From: DASSBR01 sp035701285
GTDB taxonomy: Bacteria; Pseudomonadota; Gammaproteobacteria; Natronospirales; DASSBR01
Assembly: GCA_035701285.1 (NCBI GenBank)
Contig: DASSNT010000016.1
Location: 1-64,000 of the forward strand
Length of the DNA stretch: 64,000 bases
Direction of reading: 5' to 3'
A program made the position numbers and the translations under genes. Below are positions 26,592 through 34,925 of this stretch, in pieces. The notes beneath the pieces are model-generated. The model did no database searches. It had not been told where the DNA came from and saw nothing but the letters and a program-made list of their open reading frames with translations. The stretch's first letter is position 1, and every line of letters begins with the position of its first letter.

Positions 26592-26753
26592 TTATCGGGT
26601 GACGATGATGTAAATGGCGTGAATGACGCCCGGAATATAACCAAGGATGGTCAGCAGGATGTTAATCCAGAACTGCGGACCGATACCGACCTGAAGAAAC
26701 ACGCCGAGCGGCGGAATCAGGATAGAGATGATGATGCGGAGCACGTCCATCAT
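26592..26753 (-). CDS. YqaE/Pmp3-family small membrane protein
   Basis: A 53-residue protein starting MMDVLRIIISILIPPLGVFL and continuing with GPQFWINILLTILGYIPG and HAIYIIVTR. This is the complete Pmp3/YqaE pattern of two membrane helices. Pmp3 family members affect membrane potential and salt tolerance in yeast and plants; the bacterial role is unclear. Its first ATG overlaps the stop of the DUF2254 gene (ATGA), which indicates translational coupling. A second ATG one codon later is equally possible. Confidence 0.9.
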   Translation of the reverse strand: MMDVLRIIISILIPPLGVFLQVGIGPQFWINILLTILGYIPGVIHAIYIIVTR

Positions 26754-28150
26754 GGGCTACGTCCTTGTTTGTGTGCTTGAGTCATATTTAAGCAGATTTG
26801 CCGGGCGGGCGGTAAATCCGCTTCGCAAATCCGGAGGTTCCGCAGCACGCTTTGGTACGCTTCCTGGGCGGACAGCCGGTCGTGCGCTTCGCTCAACCCT
26901 TCATCGGCGCCGCGCCGGATCAGCGCGGCCTGCAGCGCCACGGCGCGGCGCTGGTCCCCGTTCTGCAGCCGGGGGGCCAGTTCGCGCAGGGCATGCAACA
27001 TCTGCAGGGTCACGATGACGCTTTCGCGCGAATAGTTGCGGACCGGCGTAAATGCGGCGCCGACCACCTCTTCAAAACCGACCGGCTCGATGATCAGGCG
27101 CACCTGGCCGTTGGCGTCGCACTGAAATGCGGACGGTTCTTCGCGCACGGCCAGGCGGCCGATGCCGGCGCCGATCCGGTTGACGCAGTCCAGCGCCGTG
27201 AACGGGTCGTTCAAGGCCGGCGACATTGCACGCACGGCGATTTCCGCGATCTGGTTGAACGCAAACCGCAGGTCCTGGACCGGCGTGCGGTGCTTGCCGA
27301 TCACCATGCTCTGGCGGACCTTGCCGGCCAGTTTTCTATCGCAGCGGCGGCTTGGTGACACCCGCGCGATCGGGGTGCCGTCGAACAGGTAATCGCCTGG
27401 CCGGCGCAGCATCTCGATGACGACGTCGCACTCCGTGGCCAGGATGGTCAGTCCCGTCGTGTCGAGCGTCTGGATGTAGCCTGGACCGGCGCAGTGCACA
27501 ACCACGCTGTCGTCGTCGAGCTGCCGGCGCACCGCCTGCATTGCTTCTGCGTCGATGGTGTGGCGGACGTCGCCCGCCCGCGGCGGCCACGCCCGGTCGA
27601 TCGTCAGATCCATTTCCTCGCCGACTTCGGCGATCACCGACGGCGCCGCGATCATTTGCGCGATGTGGTGCGTGAAATAGATCAACGTCGCACCGGCGGT
27701 GACCGCCAGATAGAACGCGATGCTGACCGATAGTCCCGGCACCGCGGCACCGGCGCCGGCGTCGCTAACCGCGTAGAGCACGAGCAGGGCGTAAATAAAG
27801 GTAGTGACGAAAATGCCGAACGCGAACTGCGTCGGCTTGTCGCGCATGAAGCTGCGCACGAGACGGTGGCCGAACTGGCTGGTGGCGAGCGTGAGAACCA
27901 CCGCCACGGTCGCAAATGAGAGACTGGCGATCGCCACCATCGTCTGGGCGATGACCGTCAGAATTGTTTGCGCTTCGGCAAACCCGCCCGAGTAGATCAC
28001 GCCGTTTCGTTGCAGGACGCGAACCCAGTGGCTCGTATTGAACGCGTCGGCCAGCAGGTACAGCCCGATCCCGCCCGCCATCATCAACCCCGGCAAAAAC
28101 CAGAAGTTGCGGAGCAGGGTGTCGACCAATTTAAGGAGTCGGGCTCGCAT
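26750..28150 (-). CDS. DUF2254 family membrane protein
   Basis: A 466-residue protein of the predicted-membrane DUF2254 family. The first about 170 residues form four hydrophobic segments (about 17-37, 64-90, 108-130, 138-160). The rest is a soluble domain containing HCAGPGYIQTLDT and AFNQIAEIAVRAMSPALNDP, a stretch typical of the family. The function is unknown. The ATG at 28150 is preferred to a TTG two codons upstream. It is divergent from mutL, with about 55 bp between the two starts, and leads the operon with yqaE and yeaQ. Confidence 0.85.
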   Translation of the reverse strand: MRARLLKLVDTLLRNFWFLPGLMMAGGIGLYLLADAFNTSHWVRVLQRNGVIYSGGFAEAQTILTVIAQTMVAIASLSFATVAVVLTLATSQFGHRLVRSFMRDKPTQFAFGIFVTTFIYALLVLYAVSDAGAGAAVPGLSVSIAFYLAVTAGATLIYFTHHIAQMIAAPSVIAEVGEEMDLTIDRAWPPRAGDVRHTIDAEAMQAVRRQLDDDSVVVHCAGPGYIQTLDTTGLTILATECDVVIEMLRRPGDYLFDGTPIARVSPSRRCDRKLAGKVRQSMVIGKHRTPVQDLRFAFNQIAEIAVRAMSPALNDPFTALDCVNRIGAGIGRLAVREEPSAFQCDANGQVRLIIEPVGFEEVVGAAFTPVRNYSRESVIVTLQMLHALRELAPRLQNGDQRRAVALQAALIRRGADEGLSEAHDRLSAQEAYQSVLRNLRICEADLPPARQICLNMTQAHKQGRSP

Positions 28151-28205
28151 GACCAAAAGCTAGCATATTGGCGAACAGGGCGCTCAGCCGGTAAGCTTGC
28201 GCCGC

Positions 28206-30008
28206 ATGTCTATTCAGGTACTGCCTGAGCAACTGATTAACCAGATCGCCGCCGGCGAGGTGATCGAGCGGCCGGCTTCGGTCGTCAAGGAGCTGATCGA
28301 AAACAGCCTCGATGCCGGGGCCCGCTCAATCGAGGTCGAGGCGGAGCGGGGCGGCATCAGCCGGATGCTGGTGCGCGACGACGGCTGCGGTATTCCGAAG
28401 GCTGAGCTGCCGCTGGCGCTGGCCCGCCACGCGACCAGCAAAATCGCCGCGCTGGCCGATCTTGAACGGGTCGGCACCCTAGGCTTTCGGGGAGAAGCGC
28501 TGCCCAGCATCGGCTCCGTTGCCGAGCTCAACCTCACTTCCCGTGCCCGCGACGCGGAGGAGGCGTGGACCGTTCGCGCCGATGGCCGCGGCGGCTTAAG
28601 CGAGGTGATGCCCGCGGCTCATGCTCAAGGCGCCAGCGTCGAGGTGCGCGAGCTGTTTTTCAGCGTTCCTGCGCGGCGCAAGTTCCTGCGGACCGAGGCG
28701 ACCGAGTTCGGGCACCTCGAAACGGTCGTTCGTCGCCTCGCATTGAGCCATTACGAAGTCCGCTGGCAGCTCACCCACAACGGCCGGGAAATCTGGCGGC
28801 TGCCGGCCTGCGCCGATCGTTCCGCGCGCGAAGCGCGCATCGGGATGCTGTGCGGCGACGACTTTATCCACGACACGCTCTATATCGAGCACGCCGCGGG
28901 CGGCGTCGGGCTCCACGGGTGGATCGGCCTGCCGACGGCCGCCCGGGCGCGGACGGATCGGCAATATTTCTACGTCAACGGCCGGATGGTGCGCGACAAG
29001 CTCATTGCGCACGCGGTGCGCCAGGCTTACGACGATGTGCTGTTTCACGGCCGCCATCCCAGCTTCGTGCTGTATCTCGACATCGATCCGGCACTGGTGG
29101 ACGTTAACGCGCATCCGGCGAAGCACGAGGTGCGCTTTCGCGACGGCCGGCGCGTGCACGACCAGATTTTTCATGTGCTGCACGAGGCGCTGGCGACAAC
29201 GCGGCCGACGGCGGCTTCCGCCGGGGTGACGCCGGCGCCGGTAGTGCGTGACGCGCCGCCGCCGATGCAGACACGGCTGCAGATGACCGAGCGGGGCGGC
29301 AGCGTTGCCGAGAGCCTCGCGGCGTATGTGGCGCTGGGCGCGTCGCAGGAACAGCCCGTGCTGCCGGAACGGCCGCCGGTAGACGCACTGGACGAGTCGC
29401 CGCACGGCGAGCCGCCGCACGACGAGCCGCCGCTGGGTATTGCCATCGGCCAGTATCGCGGCATCTATATCCTGGCGCAGCGCAGCGACGGCCTGGTGCT
29501 GGTCGACATGCACGCTGCGCACGAGCGGGTGACGTACGAGCAGATGAAGCGATCGCTCGCGAACGGCGGCATCAAGGCGGTGCCGCTGCTGGTGCCAGTG
29601 ACGGTCGCCTTGACGGCAGCCGAAGCGGAGCGGTTGTGCGAGGACGCGGCGGAACTGGCGCGGCTCGGGCTGGAGATCGACCGGCTCGGCCCGTCGAGCA
29701 TCGCGGTGCGCAGTCTGCCGCTCGAGTTGCGCAACGCCGATGCCGCGGCACTGGTCCGCGAAATCGCCGCTGACCTGATCGCAGAGGGCGGCAGCAAAGG
29801 CTTGAGCGGTTCGATTGAACGGGTGCTGGCGACGCTGGCCTGTCATCGCGCGGTGCGCGCGGGCCGGCAACTGACGCTGGCGGAAATGAACGCGCTGTTG
29901 CGCGTAATGGAAACCACCGATCGGGCGGATCAGTGCAATCACGGGCGACCGACCTGGACGCGGCTCAGCCTTGCGGAGCTCGACAGGCTGTTCCTGCGCG
30001 GGCAATAA
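28206..30008 (+). CDS. mutL: DNA mismatch repair protein MutL, endonuclease-type
   Basis: Couples MutS recognition to strand incision. The N-terminal GHKL ATPase is complete: IAAGEVIERPASVVKELIEN, DDGCGI and GFRGEALPSI. The C-terminal domain holds VDMHAAHERVTYE near residue 432, which fits the DxHA(x)2E(x)4E metal site of nicking MutL proteins (with Met for Gln), plus ACHRAVRAG and CNHGRPT. E. coli MutL, which relies on MutH, lacks this site. Between the domains (about 335-410) is a Pro/Glu-rich linker. The 600 residues start at the ATG at 28206 rather than a TTG at 28197. Normally next to amiB; miaA follows after 106 bp. Confidence 0.95.
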   Translation: MSIQVLPEQLINQIAAGEVIERPASVVKELIENSLDAGARSIEVEAERGGISRMLVRDDGCGIPKAELPLALARHATSKIAALADLERVGTLGFRGEALPSIGSVAELNLTSRARDAEEAWTVRADGRGGLSEVMPAAHAQGASVEVRELFFSVPARRKFLRTEATEFGHLETVVRRLALSHYEVRWQLTHNGREIWRLPACADRSAREARIGMLCGDDFIHDTLYIEHAAGGVGLHGWIGLPTAARARTDRQYFYVNGRMVRDKLIAHAVRQAYDDVLFHGRHPSFVLYLDIDPALVDVNAHPAKHEVRFRDGRRVHDQIFHVLHEALATTRPTAASAGVTPAPVVRDAPPPMQTRLQMTERGGSVAESLAAYVALGASQEQPVLPERPPVDALDESPHGEPPHDEPPLGIAIGQYRGIYILAQRSDGLVLVDMHAAHERVTYEQMKRSLANGGIKAVPLLVPVTVALTAAEAERLCEDAAELARLGLEIDRLGPSSIAVRSLPLELRNADAAALVREIAADLIAEGGSKGLSGSIERVLATLACHRAVRAGRQLTLAEMNALLRVMETTDRADQCNHGRPTWTRLSLAELDRLFLRGQ

Positions 30009-30010
30009 AA

Positions 30011-30095
30011 AGTGCCTAGTGCTGAGTACCTAGTGCTGAGTCAAGAACTTCCTCGTCTTTCTCTGAACTCAGTCGCAGGCACTTAGTCCCAGGAA
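30011..30095. repeat. Short tandem and inverted repeat between mutL and miaA
   Basis: Two tandem copies of CCTAGTGCTGAGT (30015-30027 and 30029-30041) are followed by the partly complementary ACTCAGTCGCAGGCACTT (30067-30084) and a further AGTCCCAGGAACT unit. The arms can form an imperfect hairpin. It fills the 106-bp gap between the mutL stop and miaA. Confidence 0.65.
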
Positions 30096-30114
30096 CTATG
30101 TCACAGCCGTTCCT

Positions 30115-31068
30115 ATGAAAATCAACTCACCAAAAGATGGCGCGGCGTTACCACCAGCTATCCTACTCATGGGCCCCACCGCGACCGGCAAGTCCGACGC
30201 GGCGCTTGCGCTGGCCGCACGGCTGCCGGCCGAAATCGTCAGCGTCGACTCGGCGATGGTCTATCGCGGCATGGACATCGGCACGGCCAAGCCGACGCCG
30301 GACGAGCAGGACGCGGTGCCGCATCATCTGATCGATATTCTCGATCCTGCCGAAAGTTATTCCGCGGCGCGGTTTCGTGAAGACGCGCTGGCGGCGATGG
30401 ACGCGATCACCGAACGCGGCCGGGTGCCGATCCTCGTCGGCGGCACGCTGCTGTATTTTCGCGCGTTGATGCGAGGGCTTGCGCCGCTGCCGAGCGCCGA
30501 TCCGGACTATCGTGCCGAACTCGAGCGGCAGGCCGCTGAAATCGGCTGGCCGGCCCTGCACGCGCGGCTGGCAACGGTCGACGCGGGCGCCGCCGACCGG
30601 ATCCATCCGAACGATGCGCAACGCATTCAGCGGGCGCTCGAAGTGCATCACCTGACGGGCGAGGCGATGACCGCCCAATGGCAGCGTGCCCACGCGCCGC
30701 CGCCTTACCGGCTTCTGCGGTTCGGCCTGATGCCGTCGTCGCGGGCACTGTTGCACGAGCGCATCGCAAACCGGTTTCAGGAAATGATCGTGGCCGGCTT
30801 TATCGACGAGGTGGCCGAGCTTCGGGCGAGGCCCGATCTCACGGCGGAGCATCCGTCGATGCGCGCGGTCGGTTACCGGCAGATCTGGGCCTACCTCGAC
30901 GGGCGGCGCACCCGGGAGGAGGCTGTCATCGATGGCATCGTCGCGACGCGCCGCTACGCGAAGCGCCAGATGACCTGGTTGCGTTCGGAAGAGGACGTGA
31001 GGCTGATCGAGGCCCGCGATCCGGCGCTGGTCGAGCGTTTAAGCGCCATAGCCGCCGCTGCGCTGTGA
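30115..31068 (+). CDS. miaA: tRNA dimethylallyltransferase
   Basis: Transfers a dimethylallyl group to N6 of A37 in tRNAs that read UNN codons. The 317-residue protein has a P-loop GPTATGKSDAAL (about 19-30), the DSAMVYRGMDIGTAKP block that contacts the anticodon loop, and QRIQRALEV. An alternative start inside is unlikely because MKINSPKDG precedes the P-loop at the usual distance. Gene order mutL-miaA-hfq-hflX is the classical one. Confidence 0.95.
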   Translation: MKINSPKDGAALPPAILLMGPTATGKSDAALALAARLPAEIVSVDSAMVYRGMDIGTAKPTPDEQDAVPHHLIDILDPAESYSAARFREDALAAMDAITERGRVPILVGGTLLYFRALMRGLAPLPSADPDYRAELERQAAEIGWPALHARLATVDAGAADRIHPNDAQRIQRALEVHHLTGEAMTAQWQRAHAPPPYRLLRFGLMPSSRALLHERIANRFQEMIVAGFIDEVAELRARPDLTAEHPSMRAVGYRQIWAYLDGRRTREEAVIDGIVATRRYAKRQMTWLRSEEDVRLIEARDPALVERLSAIAAAAL

Positions 31069-31106
31069 TAGACTCCCCCCTATAGCATAGGTCGTCCCTT
31101 AGACCC

Positions 31107-31112
31107 TATAAT
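31107..31112 (+). promoter_or_regulatory. Candidate -10 element upstream of hfq
   Basis: A perfect TATAAT lies 75 bp before the hfq ATG in a locally AT-rich stretch. No good -35 is seen 16-18 bp upstream, so an activator or an alternative reading is possible. A second TATAAA is at 31154. In E. coli hfq has several promoters including ones inside miaA. Confidence 0.35.
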
Positions 31113-31186
31113 TGTTGCCCTTTCAGATACGGGCACTGCGTCAGCAGTAAAGGTATAAAACTAGAGCAAAACCAAGGAGAACTGCG

Positions 31187-31429
31187 ATGGCGAAAGGCCA
31201 GTCTCTTCAGGAGCCGTTTTTGAATGCGCTCCGCAAGGAAAAAATTCCGGTTTCGATCTACCTGGTAAACGGTATCAAGTTGCAGGGTCAGGTGGAGTCG
31301 TTCGATCAGTTTGTCGTGTTGTTGAAGAACAGTGTCAGCCAGATGGTATACAAGCATGCCATTTCGACGGTCGTGCCCGGGCGGCCGGTTCATATCGCGC
31401 TGGAAGACGATGGGGACTCGCACGACTGA
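31187..31429 (+). CDS. hfq: RNA chaperone Hfq
   Basis: Sm-like hexameric RNA chaperone that pairs small RNAs with mRNAs. The 80 residues contain Sm1 (residues about 8-50, QEPFLNALRKEKIPVSIYLV then NGIKLQGQVESFDQFVVLL) and Sm2 (YKHAISTVVPGRPV). The disordered C-terminal tail is only about 12 acidic residues, far shorter than in E. coli (102 total). A strong AAGGAGA site lies 7 bp before the ATG. A short hairpin separates it from hflX. Confidence 0.97.
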   Translation: MAKGQSLQEPFLNALRKEKIPVSIYLVNGIKLQGQVESFDQFVVLLKNSVSQMVYKHAISTVVPGRPVHIALEDDGDSHD

Positions 31430-31450
31430 GCGTTTCCCGATGAGAAACGC
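31430..31450 (+). other. Hairpin between hfq and hflX
   Basis: GCGTTTC and GAAACGC form a perfect 7-bp stem with a 7-base loop immediately after the hfq stop. There is no U-tract, so it is more likely an mRNA-stability or partial attenuation structure than a full terminator; the hfq-hflX junction carries similar control in E. coli. Confidence 0.45.
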
Positions 31451-31466
31451 GGCGAGAGGTCGTTGA

Positions 31467-32747
31467 TTGGCGCCCACTGCTGACAGCGCCGAACGAGCCA
31501 TACTCGTACACCTCGGCATCGATCTCGAGCCGGCGCGGGGTTCGGATCTGACGGCCGAGTTCACCGAACTCGCCCGGTCGGCAGGCGCAGAGCCTGTCGC
31601 CATCGTGGGTGGTCATCGGCGCGCGCCTGATCCGCGCTATTTCGTCGGCGCGGGCAAAGTCGCTGAAATACGCGCCGCCGTGGTCGAGCACGGCGCCTCC
31701 ATCGTGCTGTTCAATCACGCGCTGTCTCCCAGCCAGGAGCGCAATCTCGAACGCGAACTGAAATGCCGGGTGCTGGGCCGCACCGGCCTTATCCTCGATA
31801 TCTTCGCGCGCCGCGCGCGTTCGTTTGAAGGCAAGCTGCAAGTCGAGCTGGCGCAACTCAAGCATCTTTCCACGCGCCTCGTACGGGGCTGGACTCACCT
31901 CGAGCGGCAGAAAGGCGGCATCGGCCTGCGCGGTCCCGGCGAAACCCAGCTCGAGACTGACCGCCGCCTGATCGGCGGCCGCATCAAGCAGCTCAACCAC
32001 AAGCTCGAACGGGTGCAAAAGCAGCGCGCCCAAGGCCGGCGCAACCGCCGCCGCCGCGACGTGCCGTCGATTTCTCTGGTCGGCTACACCAATGCTGGCA
32101 AGTCCACGCTGTTCAACCGGCTGACCGGCGCCGGCGTGTATTCCGCCGACCAGTTGTTCGCAACGCTGGACCCGACGATCCGGCGCCTGCCGCTGGACGA
32201 GGCCGGGGAGGCCGTGGTGGCAGACACGGTGGGTTTCATCCGCGATCTGCCGCACGATCTCGTCGCGGCGTTTCATTCCACGCTGCAGGAGACCGAGGAA
32301 GCCGATCTGCTCTTGCATGTCGTCGACGCGGCTGACGAGAACCGGTCCGAGCACATGCGCACGGTCAATGAAGTGCTGGCGGAAATCGGCGCGGCGGACG
32401 TGCCGCAGATCGAGGTATTCAACAAGATTGATCTCGCCGGCCGCGAGGCGGGCTGCGAGTACGGCGATGACGGCCTCGCCAAACGCGTGTGGGTGTCGGC
32501 CGAAACCGGTGCGGGGCTCGATTTGCTGCGCACGGAAATCGCCCGCATCGTTGCCGGCGAAACCATCGGCGGCTGGCTGACGCTGTCGGCCGACCAGGGG
32601 CGCCTGCGCTCCAAGCTGTTCGGGCTCGGCGCTGTACGGGAAGAAGAAGTAACCGGCACCGGCGACTGGCGGCTGAAAGTCCGCCTGCCGCGCCGGGATT
32701 ACCAGCAGTTGCGGCTCCACGAAGGCCTCGACCATATCGCCGAGTAA
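31467..32747 (+). CDS. hflX: GTPase HflX
   Basis: Ribosome-associated GTPase that splits stalled or heat-damaged 70S ribosomes. The N-terminal HflX domain (about 10-195) includes FVGAGKVAEI and LERQKGGIGLRGPGETQLE. The GTPase domain (about 200-365) has G1 GYTNAGKSTLF, G3 DTVGFI and G4 NKID. The chosen start is a TTG at 31467, 8 bp after AGAGG; no in-frame ATG exists upstream of the conserved region. 426 residues is the normal length. Confidence 0.94.
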   Translation: MAPTADSAERAILVHLGIDLEPARGSDLTAEFTELARSAGAEPVAIVGGHRRAPDPRYFVGAGKVAEIRAAVVEHGASIVLFNHALSPSQERNLERELKCRVLGRTGLILDIFARRARSFEGKLQVELAQLKHLSTRLVRGWTHLERQKGGIGLRGPGETQLETDRRLIGGRIKQLNHKLERVQKQRAQGRRNRRRRDVPSISLVGYTNAGKSTLFNRLTGAGVYSADQLFATLDPTIRRLPLDEAGEAVVADTVGFIRDLPHDLVAAFHSTLQETEEADLLLHVVDAADENRSEHMRTVNEVLAEIGAADVPQIEVFNKIDLAGREAGCEYGDDGLAKRVWVSAETGAGLDLLRTEIARIVAGETIGGWLTLSADQGRLRSKLFGLGAVREEEVTGTGDWRLKVRLPRRDYQQLRLHEGLDHIAE

Positions 32748-32824
32748 CCGCGGAAGCCGGATTTTCCGACCCTAGGGATGCTACGATATAGGTTTTGCGC
32801 TGCCGCAATCCGGCTGGAGCGGAA

Positions 32825-33862
32825 ATGAGTTGGAACGAACCCGGAAACGACAAAGATCCTTGGGGAAACAGTCACAAGCCTGGCGACCTCGACGAGCTGA
32901 TTCGTAACATCCAGCAACGGCTGAAGGTGATGTTCAATAACAAGCCGGGCAGCAACAAGTCCGGCGGCGGGGCCATGTTCCTGTGGGTCATTCCGTTGCT
33001 CGTGGCCGTCTGGTTGCTGAGCGGTGTATATCGCGTGGACTCGGCGGAACGCGGCGTGGTGCTGCGGTTCGGCGAGTATCAGGCGACCACCGGGCCGGGG
33101 CTGCACTGGCACTGGCCGTGGCCGATGGCGCACGCCGAAATCGTCAACATCGCCCGGGTGCGGCCGTTCAGTTATACCAACGAAATGCTGACGGCGGACG
33201 AAAACATTGTGCAGGTGGCGATCGCGGTGCAATACATCGTCGATGATCCCTACCAGTACCTGTTCGGCGTGCGCATGCCGAACCAGACGCTGGGCGAAGT
33301 GGCGGAGAGCGCCATTCGGCAGGTGGTCGGCCGTCACAAGATGGACTTCATTCTCGGCAAGGGCCAGAGCGAAGTCGCGGCGGCGGCCAAGGCGCAGATG
33401 CAGTCGGTGCTCGACCGCTACAACGCCGGGCTGAAGGTGCTGTCCGTCAACCTGCAGAAGGATCAACCGCCACGGGAGGTGCAGGAGGCATTTGACGACG
33501 TCAACAAGGCGCGGGAAGACAAGCAGCGCCTGCAGAACGAAGCGCAGGCCTATGCGAACTCGATCGTTCCGAAAGCCAAGGGCCAGGCCGCTCATATCGT
33601 TCAGGACGCCGAGGCTTATCGAGCCAAGGTGGTTGCCGAGGCCAAAGGCCGCAGCAATCGTTTCGAAGCGATACTGGCGCAGTACAAGAAGGCGCCCGAC
33701 GTAACCCGCACGCGACTCTATATCGACGGCATCGAGGCGGTGCTGGAGGACACGCCGAAGGTGCTGGTCGATCCAAGCGCGAAAGGCAGCCTGCTGTACA
33801 TGCCGCTCGACAGGCTGTTCAAGTCGGCACCTAAGAGCATGAACAAGGAGGGCGCACAATGA
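32825..33862 (+). CDS. hflK: FtsH protease modulator HflK
   Basis: SPFH-family membrane protein that forms, with HflC, a large periplasmic-side cage around FtsH and tunes its proteolysis. The 345 residues start with a Gly/Pro-rich cytoplasmic segment (MSWNEPGNDKDPWG), one membrane helix (about 52-70) and then the SPFH domain (RVDSAERGVVLRFGEYQATT) with a helical C-terminus. The ATG at 32825 follows GGAGCGG. It overlaps hflC by 4 bp. Confidence 0.95.
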   Translation: MSWNEPGNDKDPWGNSHKPGDLDELIRNIQQRLKVMFNNKPGSNKSGGGAMFLWVIPLLVAVWLLSGVYRVDSAERGVVLRFGEYQATTGPGLHWHWPWPMAHAEIVNIARVRPFSYTNEMLTADENIVQVAIAVQYIVDDPYQYLFGVRMPNQTLGEVAESAIRQVVGRHKMDFILGKGQSEVAAAAKAQMQSVLDRYNAGLKVLSVNLQKDQPPREVQEAFDDVNKAREDKQRLQNEAQAYANSIVPKAKGQAAHIVQDAEAYRAKVVAEAKGRSNRFEAILAQYKKAPDVTRTRLYIDGIEAVLEDTPKVLVDPSAKGSLLYMPLDRLFKSAPKSMNKEGAQ

Positions 33863-34740
33863 GCACCAAGTGGCTAGTGACTCTCGTTGCCATCGCGGTG
33901 GCGCTTTTTCTGCTGAACCTGTCGATATTTACCGTCAACCCGGCGCAGTCGGCCATCATGCTGCGCTTCGGCGACATCGTGCAGGCGGACTTCGAACCAG
34001 GGCTGCATTTCAAGACGCCGTTCGTAAACAAGGTGGTGCGCTTCGACAACCGCGTGCTGACGCTCGACAGCCCGCCGGAGCGGTTTTTGACGGTCAACAA
34101 AAAGAACCTGCTGGTCGATTATTTCGCCAAATGGAAAATCACCGATCCGGTGACGTTCTACCGCGCCACCGGCGGCAATGAGAACACGGCGCGGGCGCGC
34201 CTGGGGGAGATCGTCAAGAACGAGCTGCGGGCGGAATTCGGCACGCGTACCGTTCAGCAGGCCGTTACCGGTGAACGCTCCGAATTAATGAAGGAGCTGC
34301 GCGTCGAGGCGAACAAGTCAACTGACGATTTCGGCGTCGCGATCGTCGACGTGCGCATCAAGCGCATCGACCTGCCAACGGAAGTGAGCGGCGCGGTGTT
34401 CGACCGGATGCGCTCCGAACGTGCGCAGGTTGCACAGCGTTATCGCGCCGAGGGAGCAAAGCTCGCCGAGCAGATTCGCGCCAGGGCGGACAAGCAGCGC
34501 ACGATTATTCTGGCCGAAGCGCAACAGAAAGCGCAGGAAATCCGCGGCCAGGGCGATGCGGCTGCCTCGGCGATCTATGCGGCGGCATACAACCGGGATC
34601 CGGAGTTTTACACCTTCTACCGCAGCCTGCGCGCCTATCGCCAGGGGCTGGATAGCAACAACAGCGTGCTGGTGCTGAGTCCGGACAGTACGTTCTTTCA
34701 TTACCTGGAATCGCCGGCCCCGTGTGGAAAGAACTGCTGA
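33859..34740 (+). CDS. hflC: FtsH protease modulator HflC
   Basis: Partner of HflK in the HflKC complex. The 293-residue product has a membrane helix at about 7-24, then the SPFH domain with FTVNPAQSAIMLRFGDIV and NKKNLLVDYFAKWKI, and a long helical region rich in Ala, Gln and Arg (RAEGAKLAEQIRARADKQRT). The gene ends inside the start of the DUF2065 gene. Confidence 0.95.
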   Translation: MSTKWLVTLVAIAVALFLLNLSIFTVNPAQSAIMLRFGDIVQADFEPGLHFKTPFVNKVVRFDNRVLTLDSPPERFLTVNKKNLLVDYFAKWKITDPVTFYRATGGNENTARARLGEIVKNELRAEFGTRTVQQAVTGERSELMKELRVEANKSTDDFGVAIVDVRIKRIDLPTEVSGAVFDRMRSERAQVAQRYRAEGAKLAEQIRARADKQRTIILAEAQQKAQEIRGQGDAAASAIYAAAYNRDPEFYTFYRSLRAYRQGLDSNNSVLVLSPDSTFFHYLESPAPCGKNC

Positions 34741-34907
34741 TCGCGGTTGCGCTCGTACTGGTGATCGAAGGCGTGATGCCGTTTTTGAATCCAGCCGGTC
34801 TGCGCCGCACGCTCGCGTTGCTGACTGAAATTGATGATCGCTATATCCGCGCCGCCGGCCTCAGCAGCATGCTGGCAGGCGTTGTTCTCCTCTACGTGAT
34901 TCACTAA
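34722..34907 (+). CDS. DUF2065 family small membrane protein (YjeT-like)
   Basis: A 61-residue protein with two hydrophobic helices, starting WKELLIAVALVLVIEGVMPF and ending AGLSSMLAGVVLLYVIH. This fits the DUF2065/YjeT family found between hflC and purA in gammaproteobacteria. The start is a GTG that overlaps the end of hflC by 19 bp. The function is unknown. Confidence 0.85.
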   Translation: MWKELLIAVALVLVIEGVMPFLNPAGLRRTLALLTEIDDRYIRAAGLSSMLAGVVLLYVIH

Positions 34908-34925
34908 GAAGTTGGTCCTTCGCTA

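Noticed and set aside
23510..28150. Accessory block considered as a genomic island or phage remnant
   Set aside because: No integrase, tRNA, attachment repeats, transposase or phage gene is visible, and base composition looks similar to the surroundings by eye.
31430..31450. hfq-hflX hairpin as an intrinsic terminator
   Set aside because: The stem is perfect but no U-rich tract follows, so it is listed only as a hairpin.
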